Assembly: GCA_014905825.1 (NCBI GenBank)
Contig: JACGCN010000045.1
Location: 124,001-188,000 of the forward strand
DNA: 64,000 nt
Direction: 5' to 3'
DNA from: Lyophyllum atratum
Lineage: Eukaryota > Basidiomycota > Agaricomycetes > Agaricales > Lyophyllaceae
In this document: in pieces, positions 58,877 to 64,000 of the stretch
Position numbering within the stretch: position 1 is the stretch's first letter
Layout of the letters: every line of letters begins with the position of its first letter
The notes under the pieces: generated by a model
The model's database searches: none
What the model was told of the DNA's origin: nothing
Seen by the model: only the letters and a program-made list of their open reading frames with translations
Program-made: the position numbers and the translations under genes

Positions 58877-60055
58877 TTAGACCAAATTGATAAGTTCGTT
58901 CCAGCCCACAATGGTGACAGGCTTAGGACATGTCTCATACACCACTCGACACAAAGGGCAATGATTATTCACCCTCCACCATCGCCGAAAGCAACGGTTA
59001 CAAAAGGTGTGTCCGCAATAATCGAGGCTGAGGGTGTTGTTGGGCACGCTCAAGAAAGAAAGGCGGTAGACACTTACAGAATCATGCGCCCTTTCTTGCT
59101 CCAACAGATCGTGCATGTGACAAAGTTCCGTATGCCTTGTTCTAACTATTGCGGGTGTCAGCGACGAGGTTAGAGAAGGAGGGCTGGTAACGTACACGAT
59201 CAATCGCCTGGCTTTGATGTTGTGCGTGCGCCTGATGCGCCGTGAGCTGCGCCTGATGCGCCGTGAGCTGTGCCCGAGCAGTGTGTTGCAGCATGTCACA
59301 TTTCTATTACCTATGTCAACTATGAAAGTATAAAGAACGGTGGGAAGCTAACCCGGTGTGCTGATGCCAGGCTTTCTTTGAGTTCGTCGTTATCCATCTT
59401 GGACAAGCGCAGGGCCTCCACCATGCCAGCCACATCAACAAGCAAATTGTTTGCTTCCTGTTAAGCGAATAGATGAGTTAAATGCCGCATAATGGTGAGC
59501 AAACTGACCTGCGATTGCTGAAAGAAGATGTCATAGAGTTTCGCTTTCTCGATCTCAATCTCGTCCACCTTCTGGATAAGAGACCGCCGCTCCTGAAGAG
59601 GCGCATGAAGTGGCGTCAATAATGAATGACTTGACCCACCTTCCCTCCATCCGACGCCTCCTTCTCGAGTGCCTGCTTGGTTGCCACTACTTGCAGAAGC
59701 TCGTCCCTGAGTTCCTTGATCTCCTTGTTGAGTAAGAAGCATGTCATTATCAACGAAGTCGGTGTAGACTTTGAATGGGTTGCTCACATCCTGGACGGCC
59801 TGCAGTGTTGCACGTTGAGCTAGTTCGTCATGGAACGAGTTCCTAAATTTTGCTATTTCCTAGCCGAAGGTAATTTCAGTACACCATCAAGCTACTAAGA
59901 GACGGGGCGCATACCTTGTTAAGATCTGCCAAGGTCGGTGCTCGAACGAGGTCAGTGGATGCCGGGGTGGCAGGGGAAGTTTGAGCTCTGATGGTGTCCG
60001 AGATTGGCGTGGCCACTGACGAAGCCGCGTTGGCTTGTACATTTGTGCGCAACAT
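58877..60055 (-). CDS. Coiled-coil RING-finger protein
   Basis: Several exons, start MLRTNVQANAASSVATPISD (60055). After a Thr/Pro/Ala-rich N-terminus come coiled-coil exons EIAKFRNSFHDELAQRATLQ, KEIKELRDELLQVVATKQAL, ERRSLIQKVDEIEIEKAKLY, LVDVAGMVEALRLSKMDNDE and a duplicated heptad run AQLTAHQAQLTAHQAHAQHQ (59245-59290). A C3HC4 RING follows across one intron: NFVTCTICWSKKGRMIL, then LDYCGHTFCNRCFRRWWRVN and NHCPLCRVVYETCP, giving Cx2C, CxHx2Cx2C and Cx2C. The C-terminus PVTIVGWNELINLV is the usual end of this mushroom family. RING proteins are E3 ubiquitin ligases; the substrate is unknown. It lies 288 bp upstream of the transposase on the same strand, so it may be a neighbour or element cargo. 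Confidence 0.75.
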
Positions 60056-60635
60056 TGTATCTTAAGAGGGTTGGGATGAGAGAGCACGCCAAAAGCGATG
60101 AAGGACGATGAAAGACGATGGAAGGTTTATATACCCATGAACATCTTGAACAAAGACATTCTGACACGAGGCCCCGGGAATATCCGCCTACATAGAATCA
60201 TGCTGAGGCTTTGGGCGAGGTGTATGGGTTTTCCGGGACCCCATGGGTTTTCCGGGACCCCTTCGAATATAAAGAGGTTCGTGGAAAGGTGGGAGGACAA
60301 GGAAGATGAAGAGGTTCGTGGAAAGGTGCGAGAACAAGGAAGACGAGACTCCGTCTCTCCGCTTCAACTACTCGCCTTCTGAAATCTTGACGAAGAACAC
60401 GAGCCAAAAGAAAGCCAAACACGGTATATTTGCATGCATAGTGTAGCGTACGTAGACGAATGGAAATTGAACGTGAACGGTATGGAACGAAAAACAAAGA
60501 TTCGAGAAAGGGAGGAGGGAAAACATGACGTAGAAGATCTAATCTGATCTGCGTGTCGTGATGTCGTGATCATGACCTGAAGGGTGGGCGTTCTCACCCT
60601 ACCCTAACCCTAACCCCACAGACTACAGGAGCTAG
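60056..60635. other. Intergenic with direct repeats and telomere-like motif
   Basis: GGGTTTTCCGGGACCCC occurs twice in a row (60226-60262). AAGAGGTTCGTGGAAAGGTG occurs twice (about 60271 and 60310), each followed by a GAGGACAAGGAAGA or GAGAACAAGGAAGA tail. At about 60597-60616 CACCCTACCCTAACCCTAAC resembles fungal telomere repeats. Confidence 0.55.
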
Positions 60636-62693
60636 ATGACTCTGGTGACGACGTCTACAAGTGAAACAGGGGCGGGGGCCTCCGTGGAGGTGGCGCTGGT
60701 TGCAGTGGGATGGAAGGGGGTGACTGTGCTAAGCTGTCCTTCCGGTATTTGTGGTGCGATCATGGAACTACCCATGACCGTATGGACAACAGTGATGGTT
60801 GAAGTTAGCGTCTCACGATCCACCGTGATAAGGGATTTAGTGATAGTGCTTGGGTCTTCCATGAGCTGTGTAGTCTCCATGGAGGTGGCGCGGTTTGCAG
60901 TGGAATGGAACGGTATAACTTCGATGAGCTCTCCTTCCGACAACTGCGGTGAAACCACAGAACTCCCGATGACCGTGTGGACAATAGTGACAGTTGAAGT
61001 TGCGCCTGGACCTCCCACGAGCTGTGTAGGCGGCTCCAAGTTGCTTGTGCCCGCCACGCGTTGCACGCCACGTATGACGGCAGTACTGGTTACAGATACA
61101 CCCTGAGCGAATGATAAGCTCTGGAAGGGAGGAAAGCAGAAACAAAAAGATCGACCTTCCAGATTGGTAGTACCCAGTTGGGAGAAGATACAATTACCAG
61201 GAGTATCCCGAACATGACGTTGATGATGCCTTGTTTGCTGATCCCCATAGAACCATTAGGTGGGGACGGGACTAATCCGCCGACAGGCTGAGGGATAACA
61301 GGTGGGGCCTAGAATAATCAGCACAATTATGCGTGCAATGAGGTTCCACGTACCTTTTTCCAGAGATAAATAGCAGGCATGGCGTCACTTGAACCCCCCG
61401 CGACGAAATGAACTGCGCCACCAGTTGTCGCAGCAGCAACAGTCTGGATCAAGTGAAAGTCTTCTGTGTATTCAGATCCCGATATAGCACGCGTAGGTAC
61501 GGAAGACTCACCCGTTCTCAGCTTGAGGGACTCCATACTCTCGCCCGTCACAATATCAACGATGTGGACGGTACCGTTATCACTCCCGCATATTCCGATT
61601 CGCCCATCCTCGCCAAAGGTGCACTGTTTCGTAAAGTGCCGCGTGGACTTGGGTGCGAAGGATGTCAGTGGGGTACTGGCAGGGAAGCGATATATATCGA
61701 AACAGCCTGTTGACAGGTTGTCGACGAGCAGAGTCTTCTCGTCAGGGGATAGGACGGCGTTCCCACTAAACAACTTTAGCCGTCGCCGAGAGAGGGAGAG
61801 TTCATTAGGTCACTTACATTCCACCAGGAAGAGTCTTTGCCCAGCGCACCTCGGACGTTTGTGCGTCTCGACATGACCTATGGTTGTCATTTAGGCTGGC
61901 TCCAAACAAAATCGGCCCCACTTACATCTGGCCGGTCTCGAGGGCATGAATCAAGAGGTTTTCCTTGCCCTCGCCGAAAAAGGTTACACCCCTAGGGATG
62001 CCTTGTGCCACCTCCGCCGTCCAAATCCTCGTCAGTTGAACTAGCGGAAAATCAGTCAAATGGCCATTGCTACAGTTCAAAAAGCAACTCACCTCGGTCA
62101 CGCACGTCATATAAATGGATAGTCCCAGCGTGACTGGCGACAACGAGCCGCCGATTTAAAGGATCGAATGCCTGACATTCGATCCCATCGTTGCACTCGA
62201 ATGGGGCAATGGTATTAGCTTCTTTCACTTGGAACCACTTGAACAATATCAGCAAAGACCTAGACATGATTGGGAGCGTCGACATACGTGGCTATTCTTG
62301 GACTTTGGATAAATGCTAAGGTAGCCCCTACCGGTACCAACACACAGAGAGAACCCCTCTTCGTCTACGGGTGGCTTGAAGTGGAGGAATGTCAGGGCAG
62401 TGACTTGTCCCCATTGGGGATCGTGAAGAACTTGTTCGCGCTGCAAGGTCTCTGTATTCCAGACTGTGACGCATCCGTCGTCACCTATGGAGAACGCCGT
62501 GAGACCTCAATACCAGAAAGCGAGGAGAGAGAACCCACCACCACCAAAGAGGAGAGCTCCGTCATGAGAGAACACAAGCGCATTCATAGCGCCATTGGCG
62601 CCTTTCAGCTCACCGGCCAACTCGTACTTAGTTGCCTACAGAAAGGTTAGACCAAGCATAGCTCCTGACAAAAGAATGTCTTACAGTCGTCAT
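60636..62693 (-). CDS. WD40-repeat protein with membrane segment and repeated Thr/Ser-rich tail
   Basis: The start exon MTT (62693) is followed after a short intron by ATKYELAGELKGANGAMNAL and VFSHDGALLFGGG, then WD40 blades TLQREQVLHDPQWGQVTALT, SLCVGTGRGYLSIY, FDPLNRRLVVASHAGTIHLY, GVTFFGEGKENLLIHALETG, NAVLSPDEKTLLVDNLSTGC and IGICGSDNGTVHIVDIVTGE. A seven-bladed propeller is likely. After IYLWKK the gene continues with a Pro/Gly linker (about 61310-61240), a hydrophobic segment GIINVMFGILL and a Thr/Ser/Val-rich tail. The tail contains two tandem copies of a unit of about 60 residues starting STVTIVHTVIGSSVVSPQLS and STITVVHTVMGSSMIAPQIP. The combination suggests a membrane-tethered scaffold. 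That the tail belongs to the WD40 gene is inferred from strand, spacing and splice signals. Confidence 0.75.
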
Positions 62694-63837
62694 ATTCCCT
62701 TTGTTGTGGTGCTAGGATCGCTGAGTAGTTGCTGCGGTGTCTTCGAGGTGAGACGATCAGGATGAAAGGGGCGGGGTTTTATATGTCTTCCGTTCGGAGT
62801 TAGTTAGTCCTCGTGGTCACTGAAAACAAAGGATGCTTACCTCATACTTTTGGATGTCCAAGATCAAGTCACGACGGAAAGGAGGGCGACATGATATAAG
62901 ACAGACACACGAAGGAGGATGAATGCCCGCTACTTTGCTACAACAAGTACTTCATGCGTCTTTACATCCAGCACCATCTTCCGCACGTGACGAACCGAGT
63001 TGAGTTCCAAGTTGCACCTCCCCCGGCCCTTCCATCCATTACGACACGGACCGAGTTCACTACCGAACGTCTGGCCTATTCGGACAAAGAGGAACCTTTC
63101 CTTGCACCGGCTGGGAGAGACAGGGCGAGTCCTACCCCGCCAGACGCAGATGGGAGCGGTTCCGGACCACGTGGCCCCAGACTCAGGCGGGGATGCAATC
63201 AAATACCAAAGCCGGCGGGGGAGCCGGGAAGGCCAAACTCAGGAGGTTTCTGTGTGGAAGCCGCACTCCTAGCTGAAGGTTGGTCCAAGCAGTCTGCTCA
63301 GGAGCTCCGGGTGCGTGATTTGTCGATTTCCCTCCAGCCCACCGCTCATTGCAGGATAGGAGGCCGTTCGGACTGCGGCTCAGGACCAGCTGGACTTGAA
63401 GGTCAGCTATAAAAGCCAACATAAACCGACTTTAAGAAAGATCTGTGCTGAGGTGCGTGCCACATTGCGAGTAATGTTTGTGGTGTTGAACTTCGGGCAT
63501 AGATGATGGGGGAGAAGCGATGGCCAGTTTTGAAGAACTACGCTGGCTGCTGGCCGGTTCACAGTATGCTGAAATTGGCCCTCAAGTATTTCTCAGAGGC
63601 CGCGCGCCGCAACGACTACAAGGAGAGCAGTCAACGACTTCGCGCGGCGCTTAGGGGTGAGAGTCCTCCGGCGGCCTCGACTTGAAGAGTGTACGAAGAC
63701 TTAGACTTTGGATCATAGAATGTAGCTCTATCACTACATAGGGAGAACCATGTGCATATTTCGGAACAAGGAACACCAGCTCATCCGAACATCATCGCAG
63801 CTGAGCAACTGTAGTTGAATACTCTAGTCAGCGAAGC
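62694..63837. other. Intergenic, no supported gene
   Basis: The + strand is open from 62954 to 63412 but the composition (Pro/Gly/Ser/Arg without motifs) is not convincing. TATAAAAG at 63408-63415 could be a promoter element, but no clear gene follows it. Confidence 0.35.
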
Positions 63838-64000
63838 TCGATCACGGCGCATCCCTTGATTCCGAAGAAGTCGATGTATCTTGCTGGTATTGAATGAGAA
63901 CAGAGATGTACGAGGAGGTCATGATCAACTCACTGTAGATATCAAAGAGGTGCAAGAGCGGAACTGTCAGAAACGACGGTAAAGCAGCCACTGGGGGACG
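63838..64000 (-). CDS. 3' end of a gene running off the right edge
   Basis: Exon to about 63934, then a gtgagt..taccag intron of about 50 bp, then 63883-63838. Joined in frame they read SFLTVPLLHLFDIYTRYIDF and FGIKGCAVIELR before TGA. The splice signals and the protein-like composition support a true C-terminus. The family is not recognised from this short piece. Confidence 0.5.

Noticed and set aside
60636..61106. 156-residue + strand open frame
   Set aside because: Mirror of the repeated Thr/Ser-rich tail of the WD40 gene, with no promoter or domain.
62954..63412. 152-residue + strand open frame
   Set aside because: Pro/Gly/Arg/Ser composition without motifs and no clear start context; not enough to call a gene.

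Overview
The window looks like nuclear DNA of an agaricomycete (mushroom-forming basidiomycete). Genes carry many short introns (about 45-70 bp, GT..AG) that interrupt clear open frames. Intergenic gaps are mostly short, and genes lie on both strands. Several families seen here are typical of basidiomycetes: bestrophin-like anion channels, multi-span 'DUF6533-neighbour' membrane proteins, RING/coiled-coil proteins, small Cys-rich proteins, and Tnp2-type transposases. All gene models were read by eye, so internal splice sites may be off by a few bases.

Layout. 0.2-16.3 kb: small unknown protein (-), bestrophin-like channel (+), DHA2-type MFS exporter (+), uncharacterised PPSY/ankyrin-like protein (-), Mpv17/PMP22 protein (+), FAR-17a/AIG1-like membrane protein (+), v-SNARE Vti1 (-), small unknown protein (+). 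17.5-27.7 kb: small Cys-rich protein (-), Hsp31/DJ-1-like glyoxalase III (+), type II membrane protein of the HtrL/YibB-like kind (-), DUF1479 oxygenase-like protein (-), second small Cys-rich protein (-), multi-span membrane protein (-). 29.8-41.7 kb: neutral ceramidase (+), unknown protein (+), TEA/ATTS transcription factor (-), a gene relic, membrane-anchored GH5 exo-1,3-beta-glucanase (-). 44.8-51.5 kb: pinin (-) and a short SRP72 (+) sharing about 113 bp of promoter, histidine-phosphatase-like pseudoenzyme (+), GPI-anchored Thr/Ser-rich surface protein (-).

52.7-60.1 kb is the accessory island. It holds an AT-rich block built on a repeated GTGTTTCTnnAGAAACAC palindrome, a multiply broken TypA/BipA GTPase fragment, and a CACTA/Tnp2 transposase gene split by a 640-bp nested MITE-like insert. 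That insert has a 6-bp target duplication and matched ends. A RING/coiled-coil gene follows on the same strand. 60.6-62.7 kb carries a WD40 protein with a membrane segment and a tandemly repeated Thr/Ser-rich tail. A gene running off the right edge ends near 63.84 kb.

There is no obvious biosynthetic cluster. Most genes are housekeeping or membrane genes placed independently (vesicle fusion, SRP, splicing, sphingolipid and cell-wall turnover, export). The least ordinary material is the transposon island, the shortened SRP72 and the phosphatase fold without its catalytic His.
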